Source: G963665085 sp963665085
Lineage (GTDB): Bacteria > Bacteroidota > Bacteroidia > Bacteroidales > JAAAOM01
DNA length: 64,000 nt
Assembly: GCA_963665085.2 (NCBI GenBank)
Contig: CAXXXS010000001.1
Span: 2,480,001-2,544,000, forward strand
Direction of reading: 5' to 3'
Shown in pieces: positions 36,304-46,315 of this stretch. The position numbers and the translations under genes were made by a program. Numbering within the stretch: position 1 is the stretch's first letter; every line of letters begins with the position of its first letter. The notes beneath the pieces were generated by a model that saw only the letters and a list, made by a program, of their open reading frames with translations, did not search any database and had not been told where the DNA came from.

Positions 36304-37500
36304 ATGAATAAATATCTATTTCTCCTCTTATTTTTTTGTTGTCTGTTTGTAAATGTTAATGCGCAGGAATTTCCAACAATTTACAAGCAAAGAATAGACA
36401 ATGAATTGTTAGTCCCTAAGAAGAAAATCGATAGGGTATATGTAAATGATTCTATTGTTTTACGAATCGATTTATTAAGTGTAGAAACAAATTTTTCTAA
36501 GACAGGTATTGTCCCCAAAAAAGATACGTTAACGATTGTTGCTGTCGGGGATATGATGCTGGGAACAAATTATCCTTCAGAAAAATATCTTCCTCCGAAT
36601 AATGATTGTTACCCGTTATTATCTGATGTGAAATCCTATTTATCAAGTGCAGATATCACATTTGGAAATTTAGAAGGTGTGTTTGCAGGAGAATATGGGG
36701 CTCCAAAAGACTGTAAGAATCCAGAGAATTGCTATGTGTTCAGGATGCCTGAAGAATATGTAAATTGTATTGTTGATGCAGGATTTGATTTGTTAAGTGT
36801 TGCAAATAATCATGTTAATGATTTTGGATATGGAGGAAAGAAAAATACGATGAAGGTATTAAATCAGGCAGGTTTAATTTATGCAGGATTTAGTGAAAAG
36901 CCATATACAATATTTTATTATAATGAATTAAAGATAGGATTCTGTGCATTTTCTCCAAACTCAGGAGTTGTCGACATGAGAAGAATTTCTGAGGCAAGTG
37001 CCATTGTTAAGCAATTAAACGACTCTTGTGATATGGTAATTGTTTCTATGCATGGAGGGGCTGAAGGAAATATTCACCAACACGTTACCAGGGAGAATGA
37101 AACATTTCTGGGAGGGGATAGGGGTAATGTTTATGAATTTGCCCATCGAATGATAGATAGTGGTGCCGATCTGGTCCTCGGTCATGGCCCCCATGTTACC
37201 AGGGCAATGGAAGTATATAAAGAGCGTTATATAATTTACAGTATGGGGAATTTTTCAACCTATGCCAGATTTAATATTTTAGGCCCCAATGGAATTGCTC
37301 CAATGTTAAAGTTATACGTTGACAGAGAAGGTAAATTTATAAAGGGAGAGATTATTTCTATTCATCAAAGTGGAGAAGGAGGAGCTAAAATAGATCCTTT
37401 GAAAAGAGTGCAAGCTAAACTAAAAACGCTGACAGATACCGATTTTCCGGGAAATAAATTTGTGATTGAAGACTCAGGTTCTTTTTATTGGAAAGAGTAA
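36304..37500 (+). CDS. CapA-family exported metallophosphoesterase-like protein
   Basis: A 398-residue exported protein of the poly-gamma-glutamate synthesis CapA family (PGA_cap), a calcineurin-like fold. The signal peptide is NKYLFLLLFFCCLFVNVNAQ. Metal-site motifs are VAVGDMMLGTN, FGNLEGVF, VANNHVNDFG, VSMHGGAEGN and LGHGPHV. In Bacillus CapA is part of polymer attachment, but in Bacteroidota the role of such single genes is unclear; here its position right behind three peptidoglycan peptidases suggests envelope maintenance. No capB or capC is present, so polyglutamate synthesis is unlikely from this locus. Confidence 0.9.
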   Translation: MNKYLFLLLFFCCLFVNVNAQEFPTIYKQRIDNELLVPKKKIDRVYVNDSIVLRIDLLSVETNFSKTGIVPKKDTLTIVAVGDMMLGTNYPSEKYLPPNNDCYPLLSDVKSYLSSADITFGNLEGVFAGEYGAPKDCKNPENCYVFRMPEEYVNCIVDAGFDLLSVANNHVNDFGYGGKKNTMKVLNQAGLIYAGFSEKPYTIFYYNELKIGFCAFSPNSGVVDMRRISEASAIVKQLNDSCDMVIVSMHGGAEGNIHQHVTRENETFLGGDRGNVYEFAHRMIDSGADLVLGHGPHVTRAMEVYKERYIIYSMGNFSTYARFNILGPNGIAPMLKLYVDREGKFIKGEIISIHQSGEGGAKIDPLKRVQAKLKTLTDTDFPGNKFVIEDSGSFYWKE

Positions 37501-37644
37501 AAACAGAAATCTGATATCTCATTTTTTAACCTTGAATTATAAAAGCTGATAATTAGTAAATTGCTAATTTCCATTTAATTTCATATTTTAGAGTAAAATT
37601 AAACTTTAATATATTACTATATTTGAGCACTAAATTATCGGTCT

Positions 37645-37980
37645 ATGCCATACAAAGAAAAAAAAGTAGAGAAACTTTATTATTCAATTGGTGAAGTAGC
37701 CAAAATGTTTGATGTAAACCCTTCATTAATTAGGTTTTGGGAAAAAGAATTTGATATTATAAAACCAAAAAAAAATAAAAAAGGAAATCGTTTTTTTACA
37801 AAAGAGGATATAGATAACTTCCATTTAATTTATCATCTTGTAAAAGAAAAGGGTATGACCTTGAAAGGGGCACAGCTTAAGATGAAAGAAAATAAATCGG
37901 GTACAACTAATAATTTTGAGGTTGTAAAATCCTTAAAAGAGATCAAAGAATTATTACTTGAAATAAAAGATAACCTCTAA
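37645..37980 (+). CDS. MerR-family transcriptional regulator
   Basis: A 111-residue protein with an N-terminal winged helix (KLYYSIGEVAKMFDVNPSLIRFWEKEFD), typical of MerR, followed by a short helical dimerisation part. There is no ligand-binding domain beyond the antiparallel helix. This small MerR recurs next to the M23 and Nif3-like genes in Bacteroidales. Its targets are unknown; it may act on the peptidase cluster. The gene is 14 bp ahead of the Nif3-like gene. Confidence 0.93.
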   Translation: MPYKEKKVEKLYYSIGEVAKMFDVNPSLIRFWEKEFDIIKPKKNKKGNRFFTKEDIDNFHLIYHLVKEKGMTLKGAQLKMKENKSGTTNNFEVVKSLKEIKELLLEIKDNL

Positions 37981-37994
37981 AAATCTTCGGAAAT

Positions 37995-39095
37995 ATGTTT
38001 GTAAAAGTAAAGGAACTAGTTTCCTTCTTTAATTCGTTTGTCCCGGAAGTCCTTCAGGATGATTATGATAATGCAGGGTTAATTATTGGAGATAAGGATG
38101 AAATCATCAAAGGAGTTCTGGTAACATTGGATATAACCGAAGAAGTTGTAGCTGAAGCCCTAAGAAAAAATGCAAATTTCATTATATCACATCATCCATT
38201 AATTTTTGGAGGAGTAAAAAAAATAATCACAAATAATTCAACAGGCAGAATAATTCACACATGCATAAAAAATGGTATTTCTGTATATGCAGGGCATACA
38301 AATTTCGATAATATTGAAACCGGGGTAAATGCAAAATTGTGCGAAAAGTTGAATATAATTTCACCTCAAATCCTGAAACCTAAAGTTGGCCTGTTGAGTA
38401 AAATTGTGACTTTTGTTCCACGGGAATATTCAATAAAAGTAAGGGAAGCTTTATTCGAAGCAGGTGCCGGTCATATAGGAAATTATGATAAATGTAGTTA
38501 TAACTCCGAAGGAACGGGAACTTTTAGAGGGGGAGAAGAAACAAAGCCCTTTGTTGGTGATAAAGGAAATTTACACTTTGAAAAAGAAACGCGTATAGAG
38601 TCTATCTTCCCAAAATATAAAACGAGACAAATTATCGAAAAACTTATTGAAGCCCACCCTTATGAAGAGGTAGCGTATGACATATTCCCTGTAGATACAC
38701 CATGGAAACAAGTAGGTGCAGGAATGATAGGGCAATTAATAACCGAAATGGAGGAGGTAGATTTTTTAAAAAAGGTGAAATCTGTTTTTAATTGTTCGTT
38801 TATAAAATACACGAATCTTTTAAATAAACCTGTTAGAAAGGTTGCTCTTTGCGGTGGTAGTGGAAGTTTTTTGTTAGGTGATGCGATAAGGGAAAAAGCT
38901 GATGTTTTTATCTCTTCAGATTTTAAATATCATCAGTTTTTTGACGCTGAAAACCGCATTCTAATAGTTGATATTGGGCATAATGAAGCTGAACAATACA
39001 CGAAAGAAATTTTTTACGATTTACTTATTAAAAATTTTACTAATTTTGCAATCCATTTATCAGAGGTTAATACGAATCCAACAAATTATTTATAA
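37995..39095 (+). CDS. Nif3-like dinuclear metal centre protein (GTP cyclohydrolase I type 2-like)
   Basis: A 366-residue NIF3-family hexameric metalloprotein. The N-terminal half has the metal ligands in ISHHPLIF and YAGHTNFDN; the C-terminal half has VDIGHNEAEQ. A central insert (about 125-240) with HPYEEVAYDIFP is the CutA-like domain found in YqfO-type members. Despite old annotations as GTP cyclohydrolase type 2, the actual reaction is not established. It is in an operon with MerR before and the zinc-ribbon protein after (2 bp gap), an arrangement I recall as conserved in Bacteroidota. Confidence 0.93.
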   Translation: MFVKVKELVSFFNSFVPEVLQDDYDNAGLIIGDKDEIIKGVLVTLDITEEVVAEALRKNANFIISHHPLIFGGVKKIITNNSTGRIIHTCIKNGISVYAGHTNFDNIETGVNAKLCEKLNIISPQILKPKVGLLSKIVTFVPREYSIKVREALFEAGAGHIGNYDKCSYNSEGTGTFRGGEETKPFVGDKGNLHFEKETRIESIFPKYKTRQIIEKLIEAHPYEEVAYDIFPVDTPWKQVGAGMIGQLITEMEEVDFLKKVKSVFNCSFIKYTNLLNKPVRKVALCGGSGSFLLGDAIREKADVFISSDFKYHQFFDAENRILIVDIGHNEAEQYTKEIFYDLLIKNFTNFAIHLSEVNTNPTNYL

Positions 39096-39097
39096 AA

Positions 39098-39865
39098 ATG
39101 GCAATTGAAACGGTAAATAAAGGTGCAGCAGAGCTTCCAGTAGAAGAGAAACTTAAATTGCTTTTTTCTTTACAGAAGGTTCATTCATCAATCGATAATA
39201 TTAAAACGCTACGAGGTGAATTGCCTTTAGAAGTTCAGGATCTAGAAGATGAGATAGAAGGACTTGAAACTCGTATCACAAAGTTGAAAGACGATGTAAA
39301 AGAATTTGAGACTGCCGTTGCTAACAAAAAGAACGAGATTAAAGAGTCTGAAGCACTTATAAAGAAATATAAGGAACAGCAAAATAACGTTCGCAACAAC
39401 CGCGAGTATGATTCACTTTCCAAAGAAATAGAATACCAAACATTGGAAATCGAACTTTGTGAGAAACGAATTAAAGAATTCTCTGTTAAGGTTGTTGAAA
39501 AGAGCGAGATGATAAAAGAATCTGAAAAGAATTTATCAGAGCGAAAAGGTGACCTTGAAAGTAAGAAAGATGAGTTAGATGAAATTGTTTCTGATACTAA
39601 AAAGGAAGAGGAAAACCTTTCTGGAAGTGTTAGTTCAATAGAAGAAAAGGTTGATGAAAGATTACTTGCTGCTTTTAATAGAATTAGAAAAAGTGCAAGA
39701 AATGGATTGGCTGTGGTGACTGTGCAAAGAGACGCTTGTGGAGGTTGTTTTAATAAAATACCACCACAAAGACAGTTAGACATCAAATCTCGCAAAAAGA
39801 TTATAGTATGCGAATACTGTGGCAGAATTTTAGTTGATGATGAAATAACAGAAGAAACGAAATAA
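39098..39865 (+). CDS. C4-type zinc-ribbon coiled-coil protein
   Basis: A 255-residue protein with a long coiled coil (about 15-190, heptads rich in Lys/Glu) followed by a zinc ribbon: CGGCFNKIPPQ and CEYCGRI, four cysteines. This is the zf-RING_7/CT398 (CdsZ) architecture, found across bacteria next to nif3-like genes. A chaperone or RNA-associated role has been suggested for relatives; here nothing beyond the fold can be claimed. It ends an operon closed by a strong terminator. Confidence 0.9.
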   Translation: MAIETVNKGAAELPVEEKLKLLFSLQKVHSSIDNIKTLRGELPLEVQDLEDEIEGLETRITKLKDDVKEFETAVANKKNEIKESEALIKKYKEQQNNVRNNREYDSLSKEIEYQTLEIELCEKRIKEFSVKVVEKSEMIKESEKNLSERKGDLESKKDELDEIVSDTKKEEENLSGSVSSIEEKVDERLLAAFNRIRKSARNGLAVVTVQRDACGGCFNKIPPQRQLDIKSRKKIIVCEYCGRILVDDEITEETK

Positions 39866-39884
39866 TATTTTAAAAATATCATTT

Positions 39885-39919
39885 AAAAAAGCCCTTGGTT
39901 AAATCCAAGGGCTTTTTTT
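39885..39919 (+). terminator. Rho-independent terminator after the nif3-like operon
   Basis: A near-perfect hairpin, arms GCCCTTGG and CCAAGGGC with loop TTAAAT, preceded by an A run and followed by seven T. It starts 20 bp after the stop of the zinc-ribbon gene. The A/T symmetry would also stop transcription from the other strand. Confidence 0.9.
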
Positions 39920-40023
39920 ATAAAATGTTAATAATCTTCGATTAATAATCAATATTTTAACGGAAGGCGTTAAGCATTGTGTGAAATTTTGTTTAATTTT
40001 AAGAGTATTAACATAGAATATAT

Positions 40024-42885
40024 ATGCAACCCAAAAGATTATTAGAAGTTATTTTTATTTTTTTATTTGTTTTTAATGTTCAAATATCAAAGTCCCAAGA
40101 GAGCGAAGACCTGAAATCTATATATCTAGAAGCAGAATCTTATTTTCTTTACGAAGAATATAACGAGGCTTTAGGTCTATATCAGCAATTGATAAGAAGA
40201 ATGCCTGAAAATGCAAATATCAATTATAAGTTGGGTAGGTGCTTCCTGGCCGATCCTTTCAAAAAGGAACTATCGATACCATATTTAGAAAAAGCTTCAA
40301 AAAATGTCGGGGAGAAGTATAAAGTTAAGTCTTTTAAAGAAGTGAAAGCTCCTTTAGAAGTATATTTCTATTTAGGAGACGCATACCGTGTAACAAATCA
40401 GTTTGATAAAGCTATTGAGACTTACACTTATTTTTTAGGTGTGATTGATGAAGAGATATATGACAAACAACTTGTAGAAGATCAAATTGAAGCATGTAAA
40501 AGAGCAAAGGAGCAGATGAAAACCCCGGTTTTCTTTGCGGTAAAAAATTTTGGGGAGGGAATAAATACAAACAGGCAACAAAGTAATGCTGTACTTTCTG
40601 GCGATGGAAAGCAATTGGCATTTGTTACGAAACTACCATTTTATGATGCAATTTTTTATACAGAAAAAGAGGGTGGCAGCTGGAAAGAACCTCGGAATTT
40701 AACCCCTGAGATTAAGGTCGATGGCGGAACCTATCCGACATGTATGAGTTTCGATGGGAAAGAAATGTATTTGTATAAGCTAGATGGTTATAATGGGAAT
40801 CTATATGTAACACGACTTGAGAATGGGAAATGGACTGAACCAGTTGAATTAAAAGGTCTAAATACTAAATACTGGGAGTCTCATGCAAGTATATCAAAAG
40901 ATAAACAAACATTATATTTTTCAAGTAACAGGCCAGGAGGATATGGAGATTTAGATATTTATGTTTCAAAAAGAATATCGGATTTTGAGTGGGGAGAACC
41001 CAGGAACCTCGGGGCGACTGTAAATTCAAGATATAACGATGATACTCCTTTTATAACAGAAGATGGTAAAAGCTTGTATTTTTCTTCACTTGGACATTCG
41101 ACAATAGGAGGTTATGATATTTTTGTTTCGGACTTTAATAATTCTGAATGGTCTGAACCAACGAACCTTGGCTATCCAATAAATACTACATCTGATGAAT
41201 TATTCTTTGTGCCAAATAAAAAAGGCATTTCTGGTTATATGTCAATGTTTCGTAAAGATGGATTTGGTATGAACGATATTTATGAGATAGAGATATTTTC
41301 AGATTTAAATCCAAGAAAAATAGGGTTAAAAGGGAAAATAAAGAATGCTGAAGGAATTGATTTGGATAATTTAATTGTTACGGTTTTTGATAAATCTACC
41401 AATAAAAAAATATCCGAAACAACTGTTGATGGTGAGGGAAACTTTGAGTTAACAGGACAATCTGGAGATATTGTATTGAAAATTAATGGAAGAGGCATTA
41501 CTGATTATTCAGACGAATTAAGCCTGTCTCATGGATATGATAAAGAATCTTTTTTAATGGAACCACAATTAGAAAAATCGGGTTTGTTTGCTAAACAGAT
41601 AACTAAAGAAGAAATAATAACGCCATCACTGGAGTTTGATTTGGATGTTATTGAGATTACCGAAGGAGAAGAAGCAGAAATTAGATTCAGGACGGACAGG
41701 GGCGTTAATGTTGAAGTGCAAACAACTCAAGATGGCTTAGTTTATTTTGAAGATGATTTTGTCGCAAAACGCAGAAGGAATACAATTAATTTCGAACCAA
41801 AAACCGGACGTTCAACAGTTACTATTAAAATTACAGATGAGAATGGTAATAGTATTCAGAAAGAAATTGTTGTAGTGGCATCTTCTAAAGAAACAGAAAA
41901 TACCAACAAAGAAAAAGCTCAGGTGTCTGATGATCTAAGGACAACACGTGAAGCGGATTTTGAAGTAATACTTAAGGATTTAATTTCAATATCAGAAGGT
42001 AAAATGCAAGAGGCATTAAATAATATGGTTGATGATGATCAGATTAGTTCTTTGAATGATCTGATTTCTAAACTCTACGCAAAAACCGATAATCAAAATT
42101 TCACCAAAGAAGATATTGATGCACTACTTGCAAAATATGCTAATCAGCTTGCAGAAAGTTATAACGTAACAAAATTGAAAAGCGCAAGCACAGATAAGTT
42201 AGCTGCTATATTCAGCCAGATTTTGATTGCCGATAATAATATTTTAACAACAGCTAGTTTGTTGGATAAATATTTTGAGTTGTATGCAGATTTCGATAAA
42301 GAAAATTTATTACCTGTTTTAGTCAACCTGGCAATAGCTAAAACAAATGATTTTGAGATGCTAAATCATTTGTTGTCATCTGTTTTGGCTCGATTTAATG
42401 TTGATGAAACAACAAGAAAGTATGAAAGTGAATCATATACAGAAGAGAACGTATACAATTATTTTTCGGAATTAGTTAATGGAGAGAATGCAAAAGAGAT
42501 TTATAAAAGTATACTAGATAAACTTTTACTTAAGAATTTCATAGAAGAAGCATATAACAAATCAAACGGAGATTTAAAAAATGTTTTGGGGAAATTATTA
42601 AATGGAGAAAATTCATTGAATACCACAAAAGAACTGGTTAACTATCTTTTTGAACAATCATTGACACATGATTTTGAGATAGAAGATGTAATCAAATTGT
42701 TTTTTGAGTTGACGAAATCTATCAATGATGAGGATATTGATTTAGTTGCAGAAGAAAAAAGTCAAGCCTCGGAAATATCAAAAAATAATAATAAACAACT
42801 TTTCTGGTTTGCAGGAGGAAGCATTGTATTGATAATTTGGTTAATATTGTTCATTCGAAGAAAGAAAAACAAGGACACAGAATAA
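40024..42885 (+). CDS. PorE-like TPR/beta-propeller protein with C-terminal transmembrane anchor
   Basis: A 953-residue envelope protein. A signal peptide (about 1-26) is followed by TPR-like repeats (30-160), then a WD40/PD40-type beta-propeller with repeats ending SSNRPGGYGDLDIYVS and SSLGHSTIGGYDIFVS (about 180-420), a carboxypeptidase-regulatory-like domain (~430-500), then ~400 residues of Lys/Glu-rich helical sequence, and at the very end one transmembrane helix (LFWFAGGSIVLIIWLILFI) with a basic RRKKNK tail. It is clearly a paralogue of the next gene, but the OmpA domain is replaced by the helical region plus a C-terminal anchor, probably in the inner membrane. Function is inferred to be envelope-spanning or T9SS-linked. 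Confidence 0.85.
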   Translation: MQPKRLLEVIFIFLFVFNVQISKSQESEDLKSIYLEAESYFLYEEYNEALGLYQQLIRRMPENANINYKLGRCFLADPFKKELSIPYLEKASKNVGEKYKVKSFKEVKAPLEVYFYLGDAYRVTNQFDKAIETYTYFLGVIDEEIYDKQLVEDQIEACKRAKEQMKTPVFFAVKNFGEGINTNRQQSNAVLSGDGKQLAFVTKLPFYDAIFYTEKEGGSWKEPRNLTPEIKVDGGTYPTCMSFDGKEMYLYKLDGYNGNLYVTRLENGKWTEPVELKGLNTKYWESHASISKDKQTLYFSSNRPGGYGDLDIYVSKRISDFEWGEPRNLGATVNSRYNDDTPFITEDGKSLYFSSLGHSTIGGYDIFVSDFNNSEWSEPTNLGYPINTTSDELFFVPNKKGISGYMSMFRKDGFGMNDIYEIEIFSDLNPRKIGLKGKIKNAEGIDLDNLIVTVFDKSTNKKISETTVDGEGNFELTGQSGDIVLKINGRGITDYSDELSLSHGYDKESFLMEPQLEKSGLFAKQITKEEIITPSLEFDLDVIEITEGEEAEIRFRTDRGVNVEVQTTQDGLVYFEDDFVAKRRRNTINFEPKTGRSTVTIKITDENGNSIQKEIVVVASSKETENTNKEKAQVSDDLRTTREADFEVILKDLISISEGKMQEALNNMVDDDQISSLNDLISKLYAKTDNQNFTKEDIDALLAKYANQLAESYNVTKLKSASTDKLAAIFSQILIADNNILTTASLLDKYFELYADFDKENLLPVLVNLAIAKTNDFEMLNHLLSSVLARFNVDETTRKYESESYTEENVYNYFSELVNGENAKEIYKSILDKLLLKNFIEEAYNKSNGDLKNVLGKLLNGENSLNTTKELVNYLFEQSLTHDFEIEDVIKLFFELTKSINDEDIDLVAEEKSQASEISKNNNKQLFWFAGGSIVLIIWLILFIRRKKNKDTE

Positions 42886-42896
42886 AAACTAATTGA

Positions 42897-44885
42897 ATGA
42901 AATACCTACTATCAATTTTACTATTAATCATTTATTATCAATTTGCTTTTTCTCAAGAGTTAGAGAACGAGAAAGTTGAAGAACTCTATTTTGAAGGGAA
43001 TGAATACATTTCTTCAGAAGAACATATAGAAGCACTTCCAGTTTTTTTGGAATTGAGTAAAATTGCCCCATCAGCAAATATTCGTTACAAATTAGGAGAA
43101 TGTTACTTAAATATTGAAGGGCAAAAAGACAAAGCTATTTCTTACCTGGAGGACGCTGTTCGCTACTCTAGTAAAAATTATGATGCTGCATCACCCTATG
43201 AAAAAAATGCTCCTTTGCGGGCTTGGTATTTGCTCGGAAAAGCATACCGGATAAATAATGAACCAGATAAAGCCATCGCAGCTTTTGAAGTATTACTGGA
43301 TTCTTTGAATGGTGATGAGCCAGAAATTGTTGAACAAGTCCAGTGGGAAATTGAAGTTAATGAGAATGCAAAGATTTTTATGGAATCGCCCATTTCTTTA
43401 ACAAAAGAAAATATAGGGGGGCCATTCAATACAAATTTATCAAATTATAATGCAGTTGTAACTGCTGATGAGAATACTCTTTTTTACATGGATGCCCAAA
43501 AATTTTATGATGCAATAATGAAAGGGGATAAGGGCACAAATGGCGAGATAAATGTTGATAACCTGACTCCAAAACTTCGTTCAGATGGTGATTTTTATCT
43601 CACCTGGGTTTCTCCGGAAGGTGATAAATTACTGTTTACTTTTTATGATATTTTTACAAAAGGCGACATATATATTAGCATTAAGCAGGATGAAAAATGG
43701 AGTAGGTTAGAGAGATTAGGTGAAAATATAAACTCAAGTTATGATGAAACCCATGCATGTATCTCAGCAGATGGTAAAACATTATACTTTACAAGTAACA
43801 GGGTTGGCGGATTTGGAGCTTTAGATATTTATAAGTCAGAATTGCAGGAGGATGGAAAATGGGGGGTAGCAATCAACTTAGGAGGAGAAATTAATTCCTA
43901 TAAAAATGAAAATACCCCATTTATTACAAATGATGGTAAGACATTATTTTTCTCCTCAGAAAACCATTATAACATGGGTGGGTATGATATCTTTAAGTCG
44001 CAGTTGTTGGGGGGGGATTTATGGAGTAAGCCTAAAAATTTAGGTTATCCTATAAATACTACTGATGATGACTTATTCTTTTTTCCATTGGATGGCGGAA
44101 AAACGGGTTATATTGCAATTTATAATGAAACAGATGGATTCGGGGGAGATGATATTTACAGAATATCAAATTTTACTGAACCTGAACTAAGAAAGTTTAC
44201 CCTTAATGGCTCTGTAAAACTAGAAGATGAATTTGTCTCTGATGAAGATATTTCCGCAGTAATTGAATCAAATGGAAAAACGGTAGCGGAACCGGAAATT
44301 CGGGAGGGTAATTTTAGTGTGCGTGTAAAAGAGGGGAAATATGATGTCTCTGTAAAAGTTGATGGATATGAAGAATCGACATTTAATGTAGAATTGGATG
44401 ATGATCAGGAAAAGCTAAAAATACCAATGGAATTTATTTTTACTCAGGTTGATAACAAAACATCTGAAATATTAGATACGATAGTCCTAAAAAATCTTTA
44501 TTTTATGTTTGATAAATATAGCCTGACAAAAGAAAACCAGGAGTATTTATCTGGTCTTATTAAAGAAATAGGTGGTTATAATTTAACATGGAAGGTTAAT
44601 GGGTACACAGATTCCAAAGGATCTGAAAATTACAACCTTAAACTTTCGGAATTACGTGCTAAAAGCGTTGTTACTTTCCTTGAGAAGATTGGAGTTAGCT
44701 CAAATAACATACAAATGAAAGCATATGGAGAGGAAAATCCTATTGCTAAAGAAAATACAGGCGAAGGTGTAGATTTACCCGAAGGAAGAAAATACAACAG
44801 AAGGGTAGAGGTGCGCTTTGATAATATTCCAGAGGATGTTATTTTTATTGAGGAGGTCAATATTCCAGGCCATTTGAAAAAATAA
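42897..44885 (+). CDS. PorE-like OmpA-family protein (TPR, beta-propeller, CRD, OmpA)
   Basis: A 662-residue exported protein whose domain order (signal peptide, TPR at ~25-150, PD40 propeller with TSNRVGGFGALDIY and SSENHYNMGGYDIF at ~165-420, carboxypeptidase-regulatory-like domain at ~425-505, OmpA at ~530-650) is that of PorE, the peptidoglycan-binding T9SS component. The OmpA motif is seen in VNGYTDSKGSENYNLKLSELRA...GEENPIA...NRRVEVRF. Unlike PorE of Porphyromonas, it has a standard signal peptide rather than a lipobox. It is 11 bp downstream of its OmpA-less paralogue. Whether it is the T9SS PorE or one of several paralogues cannot be settled here. Confidence 0.88.
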   Translation: MKYLLSILLLIIYYQFAFSQELENEKVEELYFEGNEYISSEEHIEALPVFLELSKIAPSANIRYKLGECYLNIEGQKDKAISYLEDAVRYSSKNYDAASPYEKNAPLRAWYLLGKAYRINNEPDKAIAAFEVLLDSLNGDEPEIVEQVQWEIEVNENAKIFMESPISLTKENIGGPFNTNLSNYNAVVTADENTLFYMDAQKFYDAIMKGDKGTNGEINVDNLTPKLRSDGDFYLTWVSPEGDKLLFTFYDIFTKGDIYISIKQDEKWSRLERLGENINSSYDETHACISADGKTLYFTSNRVGGFGALDIYKSELQEDGKWGVAINLGGEINSYKNENTPFITNDGKTLFFSSENHYNMGGYDIFKSQLLGGDLWSKPKNLGYPINTTDDDLFFFPLDGGKTGYIAIYNETDGFGGDDIYRISNFTEPELRKFTLNGSVKLEDEFVSDEDISAVIESNGKTVAEPEIREGNFSVRVKEGKYDVSVKVDGYEESTFNVELDDDQEKLKIPMEFIFTQVDNKTSEILDTIVLKNLYFMFDKYSLTKENQEYLSGLIKEIGGYNLTWKVNGYTDSKGSENYNLKLSELRAKSVVTFLEKIGVSSNNIQMKAYGEENPIAKENTGEGVDLPEGRKYNRRVEVRFDNIPEDVIFIEEVNIPGHLKK

Positions 44886-44897
44886 GCTTAAACATAG

Positions 44898-46217
44898 ATG
44901 AATTATAAGGAAACGATTGATTATTTGTTTTCCCAGCTCCCTATTTTCCAGAGAATGGGAAAGGCTGCCTATAAAGCAGATTTAATAAACACAAATTTAC
45001 TTGATGAGCATCTAAAACATCCTCATAAGCATTATAAAATTGTTCATGTTGCAGGAACTAATGGTAAAGGTTCAGTTTCTCATATGACAGCCTCTGTGTT
45101 GCAAGAAGCAGGATATAAAACAGGACTTTATACCTCACCGCATTATCTTGATTTTAGGGAACGAATAAGGGTGAACGGGGAAATGATTTCTGAAGATTTT
45201 GTCGTGAAGTTTGTTGAAGAGAATAAGAATTATATTGAAAAAATATCTCCTTCTTTTTTTGAACTTACTATGGTAATGGCTTTGGATTATTTTAGGGAAG
45301 AACAGGTTGATATTGCTGTTCTTGAGGTTGGAATGGGAGGGAGGTTGGATTCTACAAATATTGTTACCCCACTTGTTTCTGTAATAACAAATATTGGACA
45401 TGATCATCAACAATTTCTCGGGGACACCCTCGCTAAGATTGCGGCAGAAAAAGCTGGGATTATTAAGGATGAAGTCCCGGTAGTGATAGGAGAAACACAA
45501 GAACAAACAGAGGCAATCTTTCGAAGGTTTGCAAAAGAAAAAAAATCAAAAATTTATTTTGCTGATCAGGAGATGCAGATATCATACTCAATGCTCTCGA
45601 TTAACCAAAAACAACTGGTGAATGTAGAAGATAAAAAGGGGGAACCTCTTTATAAAGAGTTGAAGCTTGATTTATTAGGGCAATATCAACTTAAAAATGT
45701 TAAGGCTACCTTACAGGTTCTGCATTTGTTGAGAAATGAAATTGATATCTCTGATAAGTCTATTTATTCAGGTCTCGAAAATACGATGAAAAATACAGGA
45801 TTAATGGGGCGTTTTATGACTCTTGGAAACAATCCAAGAATAATATGTGATGCAGCCCATAATTTTGAGGGTTTAGCCATATTGTTTGAACAGGTTGCTT
45901 ATATTCCCCATAAAAGATTACATATTGTAGTTGGGTTTGTAAATGATAAGGATATTGATTCACTACTTGATTTATTTCCAAAAGATGCAAATTATTTTTT
46001 TACAAAAGCAGATATTCCCCGGGCTTTGGATGAATTAAAAGTCAAAAATAAATTTGAAGGGCATTCCATTGCTGGAAATGTATTTGAAAATGTTGAACAA
46101 GCATTGATAAATGTTTTAAAAGAGGCAGAGAGAGAGGATTTTATTTTAATCTGTGGCAGTTCTTTTATTGTTGCTGAGGCGATAGGTTATTTTGCTTCAA
46201 AAAGGCTAATTAAGTAG
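44898..46217 (+). CDS. folC: Bifunctional folylpolyglutamate synthase/dihydrofolate synthase
   Basis: A 439-residue Mur-ligase-fold enzyme that adds glutamate to dihydropteroate and to folates. Seen: the P-loop HVAGTNGKGSVSHM (50-63), TSPHYLDFRERIRVNG, EVGMGGRLDSTN, ITNIGHDH, and the C-terminal DAAHNFEG (family DGAHN) and CGSSFIVAEA. All catalytic motifs are present and the length is typical. It follows the PorE-like gene by 12 bp and ends just before the tRNA-Val gene. Confidence 0.95.
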   Translation: MNYKETIDYLFSQLPIFQRMGKAAYKADLINTNLLDEHLKHPHKHYKIVHVAGTNGKGSVSHMTASVLQEAGYKTGLYTSPHYLDFRERIRVNGEMISEDFVVKFVEENKNYIEKISPSFFELTMVMALDYFREEQVDIAVLEVGMGGRLDSTNIVTPLVSVITNIGHDHQQFLGDTLAKIAAEKAGIIKDEVPVVIGETQEQTEAIFRRFAKEKKSKIYFADQEMQISYSMLSINQKQLVNVEDKKGEPLYKELKLDLLGQYQLKNVKATLQVLHLLRNEIDISDKSIYSGLENTMKNTGLMGRFMTLGNNPRIICDAAHNFEGLAILFEQVAYIPHKRLHIVVGFVNDKDIDSLLDLFPKDANYFFTKADIPRALDELKVKNKFEGHSIAGNVFENVEQALINVLKEAEREDFILICGSSFIVAEAIGYFASKRLIK

Positions 46218-46253
46218 GAATAATAAAAAAATAAAAAAAAATGTAAAATATTT

Positions 46254-46283
46254 TTGCATTTCAAAAGAAGTCTTATATATTTG
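46254..46283 (+). promoter_or_regulatory. Promoter of the tRNA-Val gene
   Basis: TTG (46254-46256), then exactly 19 bp, then TATATTTG (46276-46283), a full match to the Bacteroidota sigma consensus. The mature tRNA starts 33 bp after the -7 element. Confidence 0.75.
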
Positions 46284-46315
46284 CACCCGCTTTTCAGATG
46301 AAACGCAAGTATAAA

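Noticed and set aside
36304..37500. CapA-like gene as evidence for poly-gamma-glutamate capsule synthesis
   Set aside because: capB, capC and capE are absent; the neighbours are peptidoglycan peptidases and MerR.
39235..39882. 215-codon minus-strand ORF opposite the zinc-ribbon gene
   Set aside because: Serine/leucine-rich mirror of the Glu/Lys coiled coil on the other strand; the plus-strand protein has clear CxxC motifs and operon context.
45135..45506. 123-codon minus-strand ORF inside folC
   Set aside because: Antisense to strongly conserved folC motifs; no start context or domain.
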